Assembly (NCBI GenBank): GCA_030524585.1
Contig: JAUNGJ010000033.1
Location: forward strand, 1-33,953
DNA: 33,953 nucleotides
Direction of reading: 5' to 3'
Origin: Eubacteriales bacterium
Lineage (GTDB): Bacteria > Bacillota > Clostridia > Lachnospirales > Lachnospiraceae
The position numbers and the translations under genes are program-made. The notes under the pieces were generated by a model that saw only the letters and a list, made by a program, of their open reading frames with translations, was not told the origin of the DNA and did no database searches. Below, piece by piece: positions 16,237 through 25,825 of this stretch. Position 1 is the first letter of the stretch. The number at the start of each line of letters is the position of its first letter.

Positions 16237-19080
16237 ATGGCTGGAAAAAGCAAAAACAAGAATTACATTAAAATAAGAGGGGCCAATGAACATAACCTGA
16301 AAAATATCAGTTTGAATATTCCTAGAGATGAATTGGTGGTATTGACTGGACTGTCCGGTTCAGGGAAGTCATCTTTGGCCTTTGATACAATTTATGCTGA
16401 GGGACAGCGGCGCTATATGGAGTCTCTGTCTTCCTATGCAAGAATGTTTTTGGGGCAGATGGAGAAGCCAAATGTAGAGAGCATTGAAGGACTCTCCCCG
16501 GCAATTTCTATTGATCAGAAGTCCACGAACCGAAATCCCCGCTCTACAGTAGGTACGGTGACCGAGATTTATGATTATTTTCGATTACTGTATGCTCGGA
16601 TTGGAATTCCACACTGTCCGAAATGCGGTAAAGAAATTAAGCGCCAAACGGTAGATCAGATGGTAGATCAGATTCTGGAGATGGAGCAGGGAACCAAAAT
16701 TCAATTGTTGGCGCCTGTTGTACGTGGAAGGAAGGGTACGCATGTCAAGCTTTTAGAACGGGCTAAAAAGAACGGCTATGTTCGTGTGCGGATTGATGGA
16801 AGTCTGTATGAGCTATCCGAAGAGATTTCGTTGGACAAGAATATCAAGCATAATATTGAGATTATTGTAGACCGTTTAGTGGTAAAGCCAGGTATTGAAA
16901 AACGATTAACGGATTCTATTGAAAATGTACTTCATCTGGCAGAAGGATTAATGACGGTGGATGTGATTGGCGGTGAACCGGTGAATTTTAGTCAGAGTTT
17001 TTCCTGTCCCGATTGCGGAATCAGTATTGAAGAGATTGAGCCGAGGAGTTTTTCGTTCAATAATCCTTTTGGAGCATGTCCAGAGTGCTTTGGTCTGGGA
17101 TACAAAATGGAATTTGATGAAGATTTGATTATTCCGGATAAGAGCCTGAGTATCAATCAGGGAGCCATTGCCGTAATGGGATGGCAGTCTGCCAGCAAAA
17201 AAGGAAGTTTTACCAGAGCAATTTTAGATGCGCTATGTAAAGAATATAATTTCTCTCTGGACACACCATTTGAGGATTATCCGAAGGAAATTCATGATAT
17301 TTTGATTCATGGAACAAATGGAAGAACCGTAAATGTACATTATTTTGGACAGCGTGGGGAAGGCTTTTATGACATTGCTTTTGAAGGCATTATTAAGAAT
17401 GTGGAGAGAAGATATAAGGAAACTTATTCCGAAGCGTCGAAAGCAGAATTTGAGGAATTTATGCGTATTACGCCCTGCCGTGCCTGCGGTGGCCAGCGAT
17501 TGAAGAAAGGATCATTAGCGGTTACAATAGGAAATAAAAATATTGCTGAAATAACGGAATTATCGATAGAGAAACTTATGAATTTCTTAAAAGAGCTGGA
17601 ACTGACCAATCAACAGCATTTGATCGGTGATCAGATTTTAAAGGAGATTTGTTCCAGATTACAGTTTTTGCTGGACGTAGGCTTGGATTATCTTACGCTA
17701 TCCAGAGCTACAGGCTCCCTTTCCGGAGGTGAGGCGCAGAGAATACGCCTGGCGACACAGATTGGTTCCGGACTTGTAGGAGTAGCATATATATTGGATG
17801 AACCGAGTATTGGTCTGCACCAGAGAGACAACGATAAGCTTCTGGGAACCCTGAAACATCTTAGAGATCTGGGCAATACGGTAATTGTTGTGGAGCATGA
17901 TGAAGATACCATGTTTGCCGCAGACCATATTGTGGATATCGGTCCGGGAGCAGGAGAGCATGGCGGACGGGTTATTGCGGAAGGAACTGCCAAAGAAATT
18001 ATGAAATGTAAGGAGTCTGTTACGGGAGCTTACCTCAGCGGAAGACTTAGAATTCCGGTTCCGGAAGAAAGAAGAAAGCCAAGCGGATGGCTGAGAGTTG
18101 TTGGGGCTGGGGAGAATAATCTGAAGAATATTACGGTGGAGTTTCCGTTGGGTGTTATGACCTGTGTGACGGGTGTATCCGGTTCAGGGAAGAGCTCTCT
18201 GGTGAATGAGATTCTTTATAAGTACCTTGCCAAAAAACTGAACCGTGCAAGAACGATTCCGGGAAAGCATAAAAGGATTGAAGGTGTCGAACGGCTGGAC
18301 AAGGTGATTAATATCGATCAATCTCCGATTGGAAGAACCCCCAGATCCAACCCGGCAACATATACAGGAGTTTTTGATCTGATTCGTGATTTGTTTGCGG
18401 CAACTCAGGATGCAAAAGAACGTGGATATAAAAAGGGACGTTTTAGCTTCAATGTGAAAGGGGGCCGCTGCGAGGCATGTTCAGGAGATGGTATCCTTAA
18501 GATTGAGATGCATTTTCTTCCGGATGTGTATGTTCCCTGCGAAGTCTGCGGGGGAAAACGGTATAACCGGGAGACGCTGGAGGTGCATTATAAAGGAAAA
18601 AGTATTTATGATGTGCTGAATATGACGGTGGAAGAAGCACTGACATTTTTTGAAAATGTTCCGACTATCCGCAGAAAAATCGAGACATTGTATGATGTGG
18701 GACTTTCGTATCTCAGGCTTGGGCAGCCGTCCACTACGCTATCAGGAGGCGAGGCGCAGCGTATTAAGCTGGCCGCGGAACTTAGTAAGCGCAGTACCGG
18801 AAAGACGGTTTATATATTGGATGAACCTACGACAGGTCTGCATTTTGCGGATGTGCATAAGCTTACGGAAATTCTGAAGCGTCTGGCTTCCGATGGCAAT
18901 ACCGTTATAGTGATTGAGCATAATCTGGATGTGATCAAGACGGCGGATTATATTATCGATATCGGACCGGAAGGCGGAGATAAAGGAGGAACCGTTATTG
19001 CTCAGGGGACTCCGGAAGAAGTGGCACAGAATCCGGCATCTTATACGGGCAAATATATTGATATGATGCTGAAGAAGTAA
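16237..19080 (+). CDS. uvrA: Excinuclease ABC subunit A
   Basis: UvrA is the dimeric ABC-type ATPase that finds bulky DNA damage and loads UvrB. The 947 residues carry two ATP sites. Walker A loops are GLSGSGKSS (38-46) and GVSGSGKSS (about 645-653). Signature loops are SLSGGEAQR (about 494) and TLSGGEAQR (about 833). Zinc-binding cysteine pairs are seen at CPKCGKE, CPDCG with CPECFG, and CEACSG with CEVCGG. The GAGGAG site is eight bases before the ATG. No terminator is evident after it. It is co-transcribed with uvrB and shares its SOS control. Confidence 0.98.
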   Translation: MAGKSKNKNYIKIRGANEHNLKNISLNIPRDELVVLTGLSGSGKSSLAFDTIYAEGQRRYMESLSSYARMFLGQMEKPNVESIEGLSPAISIDQKSTNRNPRSTVGTVTEIYDYFRLLYARIGIPHCPKCGKEIKRQTVDQMVDQILEMEQGTKIQLLAPVVRGRKGTHVKLLERAKKNGYVRVRIDGSLYELSEEISLDKNIKHNIEIIVDRLVVKPGIEKRLTDSIENVLHLAEGLMTVDVIGGEPVNFSQSFSCPDCGISIEEIEPRSFSFNNPFGACPECFGLGYKMEFDEDLIIPDKSLSINQGAIAVMGWQSASKKGSFTRAILDALCKEYNFSLDTPFEDYPKEIHDILIHGTNGRTVNVHYFGQRGEGFYDIAFEGIIKNVERRYKETYSEASKAEFEEFMRITPCRACGGQRLKKGSLAVTIGNKNIAEITELSIEKLMNFLKELELTNQQHLIGDQILKEICSRLQFLLDVGLDYLTLSRATGSLSGGEAQRIRLATQIGSGLVGVAYILDEPSIGLHQRDNDKLLGTLKHLRDLGNTVIVVEHDEDTMFAADHIVDIGPGAGEHGGRVIAEGTAKEIMKCKESVTGAYLSGRLRIPVPEERRKPSGWLRVVGAGENNLKNITVEFPLGVMTCVTGVSGSGKSSLVNEILYKYLAKKLNRARTIPGKHKRIEGVERLDKVINIDQSPIGRTPRSNPATYTGVFDLIRDLFAATQDAKERGYKKGRFSFNVKGGRCEACSGDGILKIEMHFLPDVYVPCEVCGGKRYNRETLEVHYKGKSIYDVLNMTVEEALTFFENVPTIRRKIETLYDVGLSYLRLGQPSTTLSGGEAQRIKLAAELSKRSTGKTVYILDEPTTGLHFADVHKLTEILKRLASDGNTVIVIEHNLDVIKTADYIIDIGPEGGDKGGTVIAQGTPEEVAQNPASYTGKYIDMMLKK

Positions 19081-19088
19081 AAAAGGTC

Positions 19089-19117
19089 TTTTCAACTGCG
19101 GGAAAGTTTACTATAAT
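19089..19117 (+). promoter_or_regulatory. Probable promoter of the mreB-like gene
   Basis: A perfect TATAAT (19112-19117) has TTTTCA 17 bases upstream, a weak -35 box matching four of six positions. It predicts an untranslated leader of about 175 bases containing a long perfect hairpin. Confidence 0.45.
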
Positions 19118-19179
19118 AGGGGTATACTTTTTAGACGAATGATTTTGAGTCATATTTATGAATAAGAACGAATGAGGAA

Positions 19180-19213
19180 GAGGTATAATAAGTAGAGTTA
19201 CTTATTATACCTC
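19180..19213. repeat. Perfect 15-bp inverted repeat in the leader of the mreB-like gene
   Basis: Bases 19180-19194 pair perfectly with 19199-19213 around the four-base loop GAGT. No T run follows, so it is not a normal intrinsic terminator. Both arms contain TATAAT or its complement, so it could be an operator. As RNA it would be a very stable hairpin. A smaller inverted repeat (19232-19237 with 19252-19257) follows. It sits about 85 bases before the start codon. Confidence 0.7.
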
Positions 19214-19299
19214 TGTGTATAACCACACCTAAAGAGTATATTATCATACAGACTCTTCGGGTGGATATAGATCAGGTATTTGATGAAAGGGGAACAGGA

Positions 19300-20289
19300 A
19301 TGGCAGTTGATATAGGGATTGATTTGGGGACCGCAAGTGTACTTGTATATGTGAAGGGAAAGGGTGTTATACTGAAGGAGCCATCTGTGGTCGCATATGA
19401 CAGAGATACCAATACTATCAAGGCGATCGGCGAAGAGGCAAGATTGATGCTTGGACGTACACCGGGTAATATTGTAGCGGTGAGACCTCTTAGACAGGGA
19501 GTGATTTCAGATTATACAGTTACAGAAAAGATGATCAAATATTTTGTGCAGAAAGCGATGGGCAGACGGTCATTTAGCAAGCCGCGCATCAGTATCTGCG
19601 TACCGAGCGGCGTGACCGAGGTGGAACGCAAGGCGGTGGAAGAGGCGACTTATGCGGCAGGGGCCAGAGAGGTACGTCTGATTGAGGAACCGGTGGCAGC
19701 AGCGATCGGTGCGGGAATCGACATTTCTAAGCCCTGTGGCAATATGATTGTGGATATCGGTGGCGGAACAGCAGATGTTGCTGTGATTTCTCTGGGAGGA
19801 ACTGTGGTCAATACTTCTATCAAGATTGCCGGAGATAATTTTGATGAGGCAATTGTTCGCTATGTGCGCAAAAAGCATAATCTGCTGATTGGAGAGCGTA
19901 CTGCAGAGGATATTAAGATTAAGATTGGAACCACATATCCTTTGATCGAGGAAGAGACCATTGAGGTCCGGGGCCGCAATCTTATGACAGGATTGCCGAA
20001 GATTGTAACTGTGACTTCCTCTGAGACGGAAGAAGCTCTCAGAGAACCAACCGGACAGATTGTCGAAGCGGTGATCAGTGTACTGGAGCGGACACCTCCG
20101 GAATTATCGGCAGATATTCTGGATCGGGGAATCGTGCTGACCGGCGGCGGGGCAATGCTTCGGGGATTGGAAGAGCTGATCGAGGAGAGGACAGGGATCA
20201 ATACTATGACAGCTGAGAACCCGATGACGGTTGTTGCGATTGGAACCGGACAGTTTGTGGAATTTATGAGTGGACGAAGAGAATCATAG
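19300..20289 (+). CDS. mreB: Rod-shape-determining protein, MreB/Mbl family
   Basis: This bacterial actin homologue polymerises under the membrane and guides cell-wall synthesis. The actin-fold nucleotide-binding motifs are IGIDLGTASVLVY near the N-terminus (phosphate 1), DIGGGTADVAVISLGG near the middle (phosphate 2) and VLTGGGAMLRGL (adenosine) near the C-terminus. The 329-residue length is normal. The ATG at 19300 is chosen because GAAAGGGGAACAGG lies just upstream and the protein then starts as MreB normally does; a GTG at 19261 would add 13 atypical residues. mreC and mreD do not follow, so this may be an Mbl-like paralogue. Paralogue identity cannot be settled by eye. Confidence 0.93.
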   Translation: MAVDIGIDLGTASVLVYVKGKGVILKEPSVVAYDRDTNTIKAIGEEARLMLGRTPGNIVAVRPLRQGVISDYTVTEKMIKYFVQKAMGRRSFSKPRISICVPSGVTEVERKAVEEATYAAGAREVRLIEEPVAAAIGAGIDISKPCGNMIVDIGGGTADVAVISLGGTVVNTSIKIAGDNFDEAIVRYVRKKHNLLIGERTAEDIKIKIGTTYPLIEEETIEVRGRNLMTGLPKIVTVTSSETEEALREPTGQIVEAVISVLERTPPELSADILDRGIVLTGGGAMLRGLEELIEERTGINTMTAENPMTVVAIGTGQFVEFMSGRRES

Positions 20290-20324
20290 AATAAAAGTAT
20301 TTGGGATTGAGAAAAAAGTAATAT

Positions 20325-22541
20325 ATGGAAGAAGTAAAGGGATATGTAGAACACATCGTATACCGCAATGAGGATAATGGGTATACGGTATTTAACCTGA
20401 ATAATGAGGATGGGGACCTTACCTGTGTAGGTTCCTTTCTCTATATTGAAGAGGGAGAGCTGCTGCGGCTGAACGGAGAGTATGTGACTCATGCATTATA
20501 TGGTCTGCAGCTTGCAGTGTCTTCCTCTGAAGTCTGTGAGCCGGAGGATTTGCTGTCCATTGAACGCTATCTGGGATCAGGGGCCATCCGTGGGGTGGGA
20601 GCTGCATTGGCAGGACGAATTGTGCGGCGTTTTAAAGAGGATACCTTTCGAATTATTGAGGAAGAACCGGAGCGTCTGGCCGAGGTGAAGGGAATCAGTG
20701 AGCGCAAGGCCAGAGAGATTGCTGAGCAGGTGGAAGAGAAGAAGGATATGCGCCAGGCCATGATTTATCTGCAGAAATATGGCATCTCGACGACACTGGC
20801 GGCGAAGATATACCAGCACTATGGAAATAGTATTTACCGAGTGCTAGAGGAAAACCCTTACCAGATGGCAGATCATATCAGCGGGATTGGATTTAAAACC
20901 GCAGATGAGATTGCCAAACGAATTGGGATTCATACAGATTCTGATTACCGTATACGAAGTGGTATTTTTTACACGCTGCTTCAGGGGGTAAACGCAGGGC
21001 ATATTTTTTTGGATGAACGGATGCTTGCCAGACGTGCAGGTGAGCTTTTGGAAGTTGAGATTGAACATATCGAGAAATATCTGATGGACTTATCCATGGA
21101 GCGTAAGATTGTAATAAAGGAAGCCGAGGGAATACGCAGGATATATCCGTCAAATTATTATTATATGGAATTAAATACGGCAAAGATGCTTCATGATCTG
21201 AACCTTGATTATGAGGTGACAGAGACGGAGATTCTGCACCGGCTGCATAAGATCGAGAAGAATATGGAACTGCCGCTGGATGAGATGCAGCGGCAGGCAG
21301 TGGTGGAAGCGGTGCGCCATGGAATTATGGTGCTGACCGGCGGACCGGGAACCGGTAAGACTACGACGATCAACGCTATGATCCGGTATTTTGAAAGTGA
21401 AGGTCTGGACATCTATTTGGCGGCACCTACCGGTCGTGCGGCAAAGCGTATGACGGAGACTACTGGATATGAGGCTCAGACGATCCACCGCCTTCTGGAG
21501 GTAAGCGGGAATCCGGAGGACGAAAATCAGAAGAATGGATTTGCAAGGAACATGGAGAATCCGCTGGAGGCAGATGTGATCATTATTGATGAAATGTCTA
21601 TGGTGGATCTTCCGCTGATGCATGCGCTTCTCCAGGCAGTTGGCACAGGAACCAGATTGATTATGGTGGGAGACCGGAATCAGCTGCCTTCTGTGGGACC
21701 GGGAAGGGTATTGAAGGATATTATTGATTCGAAGTGCTTTTCTGTGGTTTTGCTGAAGAAGATTTTCCGGCAGGCAGGGGAAAGTGATATTGTGGTAAAT
21801 GCACACCGGATTAACCGTGGAGAACCGGTTGTGCTGGATAATAAAAGCAGGGATTTCTTTTTCTTAAAACGTCAGGATGCAAATACGATTATAAGTGTGA
21901 TGCTTACGCTGATTCAGAAGAAGCTGCCAAAATATGTGAATGCGGGGACCTATGATATACAGGTTCTGACCCCTATGCGAAAGGGGCTGCTGGGAGTAGA
22001 GCGTTTAAATGTTATTTTGCAGGAGTATTTGAATCCCCCGGATCCGTCGAAGGCGGAAAAGGAGTATGGAGAGAAAAAATTCCGGGTGGGCGATAAGGTC
22101 ATGCAGATTAAGAATAACTATCAGTTGGAATGGGAAGTGTGTACGAAGTATGGCATGACGGTGGATAAAGGCCTTGGCATTTTCAATGGGGATATGGGAA
22201 TTGTCAGGGAGATCAATACATATGCGGAGACCCTGACAGTGGAGTATGACGAACACAGACAGGTATGTTATCCGTTTCAGATGCTGGATGAACTGGAGCT
22301 TGCGTATGCGATTACCATACACAAGTCCCAGGGAAGTGAGTATCCGGCGGTGGTAATTCCACTGCTGCAGGGACCGAGACAGTTGTATAACCGAAATCTG
22401 ATCTATACTGCGGTGACCCGTGCAAGAAAATGTGTAACGTTGGTCGGAAGTGATACGGTATTTGCAGAGATGATTCAAAATAATACCGAACAGAATCGGA
22501 ATTCCAGTCTGGAAGAGCATATTCGGGAGTTCTGCCTATGA
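20325..22541 (+). CDS. recD2: RecD2-type ATP-dependent DNA helicase
   Basis: RecD2 is a 5'-3' DNA helicase found in bacteria without a RecBCD partner for it, with roles in repair and replication fork maintenance. The N-terminal ~90 residues form the OB-like domain of the family (GYVEHIVYRNEDNGYTVF). Tandem helix-hairpin-helix elements follow (for example LYIEEGELL, then GSGAIRGVGAALAGRIV and NPYQMADHISGIGFKTADEI). The Walker A loop is TGGPGTGKTTT near 337-347, Walker B is DVIIIDEMSM, and the C-terminal helicase motif is YAITIHKSQGSEYP. The length of 738 is usual. The ribosome binding site is weak (GAGAAAAAAG). It overlaps comF by four bases, so the two are coupled. Confidence 0.95.
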   Translation: MEEVKGYVEHIVYRNEDNGYTVFNLNNEDGDLTCVGSFLYIEEGELLRLNGEYVTHALYGLQLAVSSSEVCEPEDLLSIERYLGSGAIRGVGAALAGRIVRRFKEDTFRIIEEEPERLAEVKGISERKAREIAEQVEEKKDMRQAMIYLQKYGISTTLAAKIYQHYGNSIYRVLEENPYQMADHISGIGFKTADEIAKRIGIHTDSDYRIRSGIFYTLLQGVNAGHIFLDERMLARRAGELLEVEIEHIEKYLMDLSMERKIVIKEAEGIRRIYPSNYYYMELNTAKMLHDLNLDYEVTETEILHRLHKIEKNMELPLDEMQRQAVVEAVRHGIMVLTGGPGTGKTTTINAMIRYFESEGLDIYLAAPTGRAAKRMTETTGYEAQTIHRLLEVSGNPEDENQKNGFARNMENPLEADVIIIDEMSMVDLPLMHALLQAVGTGTRLIMVGDRNQLPSVGPGRVLKDIIDSKCFSVVLLKKIFRQAGESDIVVNAHRINRGEPVVLDNKSRDFFFLKRQDANTIISVMLTLIQKKLPKYVNAGTYDIQVLTPMRKGLLGVERLNVILQEYLNPPDPSKAEKEYGEKKFRVGDKVMQIKNNYQLEWEVCTKYGMTVDKGLGIFNGDMGIVREINTYAETLTVEYDEHRQVCYPFQMLDELELAYAITIHKSQGSEYPAVVIPLLQGPRQLYNRNLIYTAVTRARKCVTLVGSDTVFAEMIQNNTEQNRNSSLEEHIREFCL

Positions 22542-23269
22542 GACGGAGCATACTGAAAACAGGAATAGTCTGGAAAGAACAGGTGCTGAGGTTTTTGTAT
22601 CCTCACACCTGTCCTCTGTGCGGCCGGATAACAGGAGAACGTATCTGCGGCGTGTGTCAGGAAAAATTGGAGTATATCGGAGAACCAAGATGTATGCGGT
22701 GCGGTAAGCCGGTTCGGCAGGAGAATAGAGAATACTGCTATGACTGTGAGAAGCATGTGCATGTGTATGAGCGGGGATATGCGCTGTGGATTCACAGCGG
22801 CAGCGTAAAGAATTCTATCTATCAATTCAAATATCATAATCGAAGAGTCTATGGCCGTTTCTTTGCGGAGGAATTTTTTCTCAGATATGAGAAGGCAGTC
22901 CGCAGATGGAATATCACCACTATTATTCCAATTCCGCTTAGTAAAAGAAGACGAAGATTAAGGGGCTATAATCAGGCAGAAATTCTGGCAGACGAACTTG
23001 GCAGAATGCTTTCTGTTCCTGTAAACAGAAAGAGTCTGGTTCGGGTAAAGGATACAGACCCCCAGAAAAAGATGGACGTACGGGGACGGAAAGACAATTT
23101 GAAGCATGCTTTTGCGTGGAAAGGACAAAAGTGTATTCAAGGGAATGTACTTTTGGTAGACGATATTTATACGACGGGAAGTACCATAGATCATGCCGCC
23201 AGAGTACTGAAAGAGGCAGGGTGCGGGAAAGTTTATTTTTTAACTATTAGTATTGGACAAGGATACTGA
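22538..23269 (+). CDS. comF: ComF family protein: zinc ribbons plus phosphoribosyltransferase domain
   Basis: ComF proteins are linked to handling of incoming single-stranded DNA in natural competence in Bacillus, and occur widely elsewhere. The 243 residues begin with a double zinc ribbon (CPLCGR, CGVC, CMRCGK, CYDCEK, about 25-72). A phosphoribosyltransferase domain follows with the PRPP loop VLLVDDIYTTGST near 204-216 and IIPIPLSKRRRRLRGYNQAE near 128-147. The ATG overlaps the recD2 stop as ATGA, so translation is coupled. No other competence gene is in the window, so a DNA-repair or housekeeping role with RecD2 is as likely. Confidence 0.93.
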   Translation: MRRSILKTGIVWKEQVLRFLYPHTCPLCGRITGERICGVCQEKLEYIGEPRCMRCGKPVRQENREYCYDCEKHVHVYERGYALWIHSGSVKNSIYQFKYHNRRVYGRFFAEEFFLRYEKAVRRWNITTIIPIPLSKRRRRLRGYNQAEILADELGRMLSVPVNRKSLVRVKDTDPQKKMDVRGRKDNLKHAFAWKGQKCIQGNVLLVDDIYTTGSTIDHAARVLKEAGCGKVYFLTISIGQGY

Positions 23270-23282
23270 TATTTGTTATACT
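23253..23282 (+). promoter_or_regulatory. Promoter of the membrane-protein and c-di-AMP gene cluster
   Basis: TTGGAC (23253-23258), inside the end of comF, and TATACT (23277-23282) are 18 bases apart. The -10 is extended (TGTTATACT). It would serve the genes from 23329 onward. Confidence 0.6.
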
Positions 23283-23328
23283 ATTTGATGATGGATTACT
23301 ATAGGGTATTTAGGGGTTGAGGTGCAGT

Positions 23329-23724
23329 ATGATAGATGCGAAGAAGGTAAAGCTGATGACAAGAATGGCTTCCTATGAGAATAATGAAGGAAAGGAAGAT
23401 CTCAGGATCAGCGCTTATTATCGAAAAGATTATGTTAGTCTCCATACACTGTATTCTGTTATTTGGGTGACGGTTGGATACGGATGCCTGGTTCTGCTTA
23501 TGGGAGTCTGTATGTTTGATACATTGATGGAATCTGCGTCTATGGGTCTTCTGATATCAATGGGAGTACTGGTGATTATTGGATATTTCGCGGTGGTGGT
23601 CATATATGCAGCGGTTTCCCATGTGATTTATAATAAGAAGCATCAGAGAGCGCGTATGCGCGTGAAAAAATATAATCATGATCTGACCAGATTGCTGAAG
23701 ATATACGAAAAGGAGAGCAGATAG
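23329..23724 (+). CDS. Small two-helix membrane protein of unknown function
   Basis: The 131-residue protein has a charged N-terminus (1-40), two transmembrane helices (about 41-63 and 72-100) and a basic C-terminal tail (about 102-131) that should face the cytoplasm. The N-terminus KLMTRMASYENNEGKED recurs in Lachnospiraceae proteins next to cdaA by my recollection, but I know no assigned function. The ATG at 23329 follows GAGGTG; a TTG at 23317 is an unlikely longer start. The next gene starts two bases after the stop, so they are translated together. Confidence 0.85.
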   Translation: MIDAKKVKLMTRMASYENNEGKEDLRISAYYRKDYVSLHTLYSVIWVTVGYGCLVLLMGVCMFDTLMESASMGLLISMGVLVIIGYFAVVVIYAAVSHVIYNKKHQRARMRVKKYNHDLTRLLKIYEKESR

Positions 23725-23726
23725 TT

Positions 23727-24902
23727 ATGAATGGAATTTTGGAATTAAAAGGGCAGCTTCAGGAGGTATACGCGAAATATTCAAAGTATATAGATAAAGC
23801 TATCCAATTTATTCTGGCTCTGATTACATTTTATATGATCAACCATAATATTGGATTTATGAATATGCTGAAAAATCCAATCATTACACTGGGACTTTCA
23901 GTTGTCTGTGCATTTTTGCCGCCGGTTTTTACGGTGCTTGCAGCAGCAGCGCTGGTGCTTGGACATGTGTATTCCGTGTCGCTTGGAATGGTACTTGTGA
24001 CGGCAATTGCTTTTCTGCTGATGTTTATTTTTTATCTGAGGCTGGCGCCGAGAACAGCTATCGTGGTACTTTTAATGCCGTTGGCGTATATGCTGAAGAT
24101 TCCGGCGGCAGTTCCGGTTGCTTTTGCTCTGGTTGGAACTCCGGTATATGCAGTTCCGTCAGCTTTTGGAACGATTGTCTATTTTATGATCCGACAGGTG
24201 AAGGATTCTGCGGCGACACTGCAGACAGCGGAGGAGTCGGGCTTTATTGCGGATACGATGGGATTTGCGAAACAGGCTCTTGCCAGCAAAGAGATGTGGC
24301 TGTCTGTGGCCGCGGTTCTGATCTGTATGCTGGCAGTGTACAGCATTAGAAGAAGCGCCGTGGCACATGCCTGGAAGATAGCGAGTGCTGTCGGTGCGGT
24401 GCTTTATATGGTAGTTGTGGCAGTAGGCGGCGTGGCGTTGGGCGTTAAGGCTTCATACGGTTCCTTGTTTGCCGGAGCGATAGCCGCAGTAATCATAGGT
24501 TTAATTCTGGAGATTCTGTTCTTTGCTGTAGATTATGCCAAGTGTGAGAGTCTTCAGTATGAAGATGATGAATATTATTATTATGTAAAGGCAATTCCGA
24601 AGGTTGGAGTTGCGGCACCGGAGAAGACGGTGAAGAGAATTAATAAGAGAGACGAACTGCGAAATGAATCAGAAGTAATTGATTCGGATGAACTGCGCAG
24701 GAAGACGAAGAAACCGGCTGGCGGAAAGAAGAAACCTCAGGCGAAGAGCCAGCAGAAGGCACAGCCAAGAAAAAATGATCCGGTTTATGAGGCGCCGGAA
24801 AGGCGTCAGGCAAAGAAAGAAAAGATGACGGAGAGTGCGGAACATCTTCTGCTGACGAGGAGTCTGCGCAAAGACCTGAATCTGGATGAGGATGGAAAAT
24901 AA
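23727..24902 (+). CDS. Polytopic membrane protein with long basic tail, unknown function
   Basis: The first ~275 of 391 residues contain about eight hydrophobic segments. The last ~120 form a hydrophilic, low-complexity tail rich in Lys, Arg, Gln and Glu (KKPAGGKKKPQAKSQQKAQP). After the last helix there is an acidic and tyrosine-rich patch (YEDDEYYYYVKA, about 277-288). Such tails often bind nucleic acid or anionic partners, but no function is known to me. It is probably co-transcribed with the gene before it and with cdaA 47 bases after, which suggests a link with c-di-AMP or envelope homeostasis. That link is an inference from context only. Confidence 0.85.
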   Translation: MNGILELKGQLQEVYAKYSKYIDKAIQFILALITFYMINHNIGFMNMLKNPIITLGLSVVCAFLPPVFTVLAAAALVLGHVYSVSLGMVLVTAIAFLLMFIFYLRLAPRTAIVVLLMPLAYMLKIPAAVPVAFALVGTPVYAVPSAFGTIVYFMIRQVKDSAATLQTAEESGFIADTMGFAKQALASKEMWLSVAAVLICMLAVYSIRRSAVAHAWKIASAVGAVLYMVVVAVGGVALGVKASYGSLFAGAIAAVIIGLILEILFFAVDYAKCESLQYEDDEYYYYVKAIPKVGVAAPEKTVKRINKRDELRNESEVIDSDELRRKTKKPAGGKKKPQAKSQQKAQPRKNDPVYEAPERRQAKKEKMTESAEHLLLTRSLRKDLNLDEDGK

Positions 24903-24949
24903 GAATGAATATATGCCATTCTGAAGCAAAGAGGTAAGGGGGTGACAGG

Positions 24950-25825
24950 ATGGAACAGAGAATATCACAGTTCTTTGGACAATATTTAGAGGCTCTCTAT
25001 TTTCCGGAAGTAAGTATAACAGATGTATTAGAGATTATTATTATTGCATTTCTGGTATATCAGATAATGGTATGGATTAAAAACACAAAGGCTTGGATGC
25101 TGCTTAGAGGAATTGTGGTTCTGGCTGTATTCATCCTGATTGCAGCTTTACTGCAGATGCATACGATTCTGTGGATTGCAAAGAATTCGGCGGCAGTTAT
25201 GGCTACAGCAGCGATTGTAGTTTTTCAGCCGGAGCTTCGAAGAGGCTTGGAGAAGCTTGGTGAGAAACAGATGATCTCATCTATGATGCCGTTTGACTCG
25301 AAGGAAAAATGCCGTTTTAGTGATGAAACGGTGGAAGGAATTATTCGGGCGGCATTTCAGATGAGTAAGGTGAAGACAGGCGCGCTGATTGTTGTGGAGC
25401 AGGTAATTCAGCTTACAGAGTATGAAAGCACAGGGATTCAATTAGACTGCCTTGTGTCCAGTCAGGTGCTGATTAATATTTTTGAACACAATACGCCACT
25501 ACATGATGGCGCAATTATTGTGCGCAATGATCGGATTGTGGCGGCTACCTGTTATCTGCCACTGTCAGACAATATGGGACTCAGCAAAGATTTGGGAACC
25601 AGACATCGGGCAGCGGTAGGGATGAGTGAGGTTAGTGATGCGCTGATTATTGTTGTTTCGGAAGAGACGGGAAAGGTTTCGGTTGCCCAGGGCGGCCAGT
25701 TGATCAGGGGGATTACGGAAGAAGAGTTAAGGGAGCGGTTTGACGCAATCCAGAATCGGAAGTCATCGTCCAGAAGGTTTATTGCAAAATGGAAAGGAAG
25801 GCTGAAAGATGAAAAAAAGTCTTAA
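24950..25825 (+). CDS. cdaA: Diadenylate cyclase CdaA
   Basis: CdaA makes the second messenger c-di-AMP from two ATP, controlling potassium and osmolyte transport and wall homeostasis. Three N-terminal transmembrane helices (about 24-43, 50-68 and 71-92) are followed by the DAC domain. The catalytic DGA motif is at 186-188 in LHDGAIIV, and the RHR motif at 218-220 in GTRHRAAVG. The length of 291 is normal. A GGGGGTGACAGG site precedes the ATG. The cdaR gene overlaps its end by 17 bases, as is usual for this pair. Confidence 0.96.
   Translation: MEQRISQFFGQYLEALYFPEVSITDVLEIIIIAFLVYQIMVWIKNTKAWMLLRGIVVLAVFILIAALLQMHTILWIAKNSAAVMATAAIVVFQPELRRGLEKLGEKQMISSMMPFDSKEKCRFSDETVEGIIRAAFQMSKVKTGALIVVEQVIQLTEYESTGIQLDCLVSSQVLINIFEHNTPLHDGAIIVRNDRIVAATCYLPLSDNMGLSKDLGTRHRAAVGMSEVSDALIIVVSEETGKVSVAQGGQLIRGITEEELRERFDAIQNRKSSSRRFIAKWKGRLKDEKKS

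Noticed and set aside
15294-16259. Long open frame on the minus strand inside uvrB
   Set aside because: It lies opposite a certain gene, lacks a ribosome binding site, and its product is rich in Cys, His, Ile and Phe with no domain-like pattern, as expected of an antisense shadow.
19180-19213. Perfect hairpin as a terminator for uvrA
   Set aside because: No T run follows on the plus strand, and it lies 100 bases past the uvrA stop, beyond the probable promoter for the next gene.
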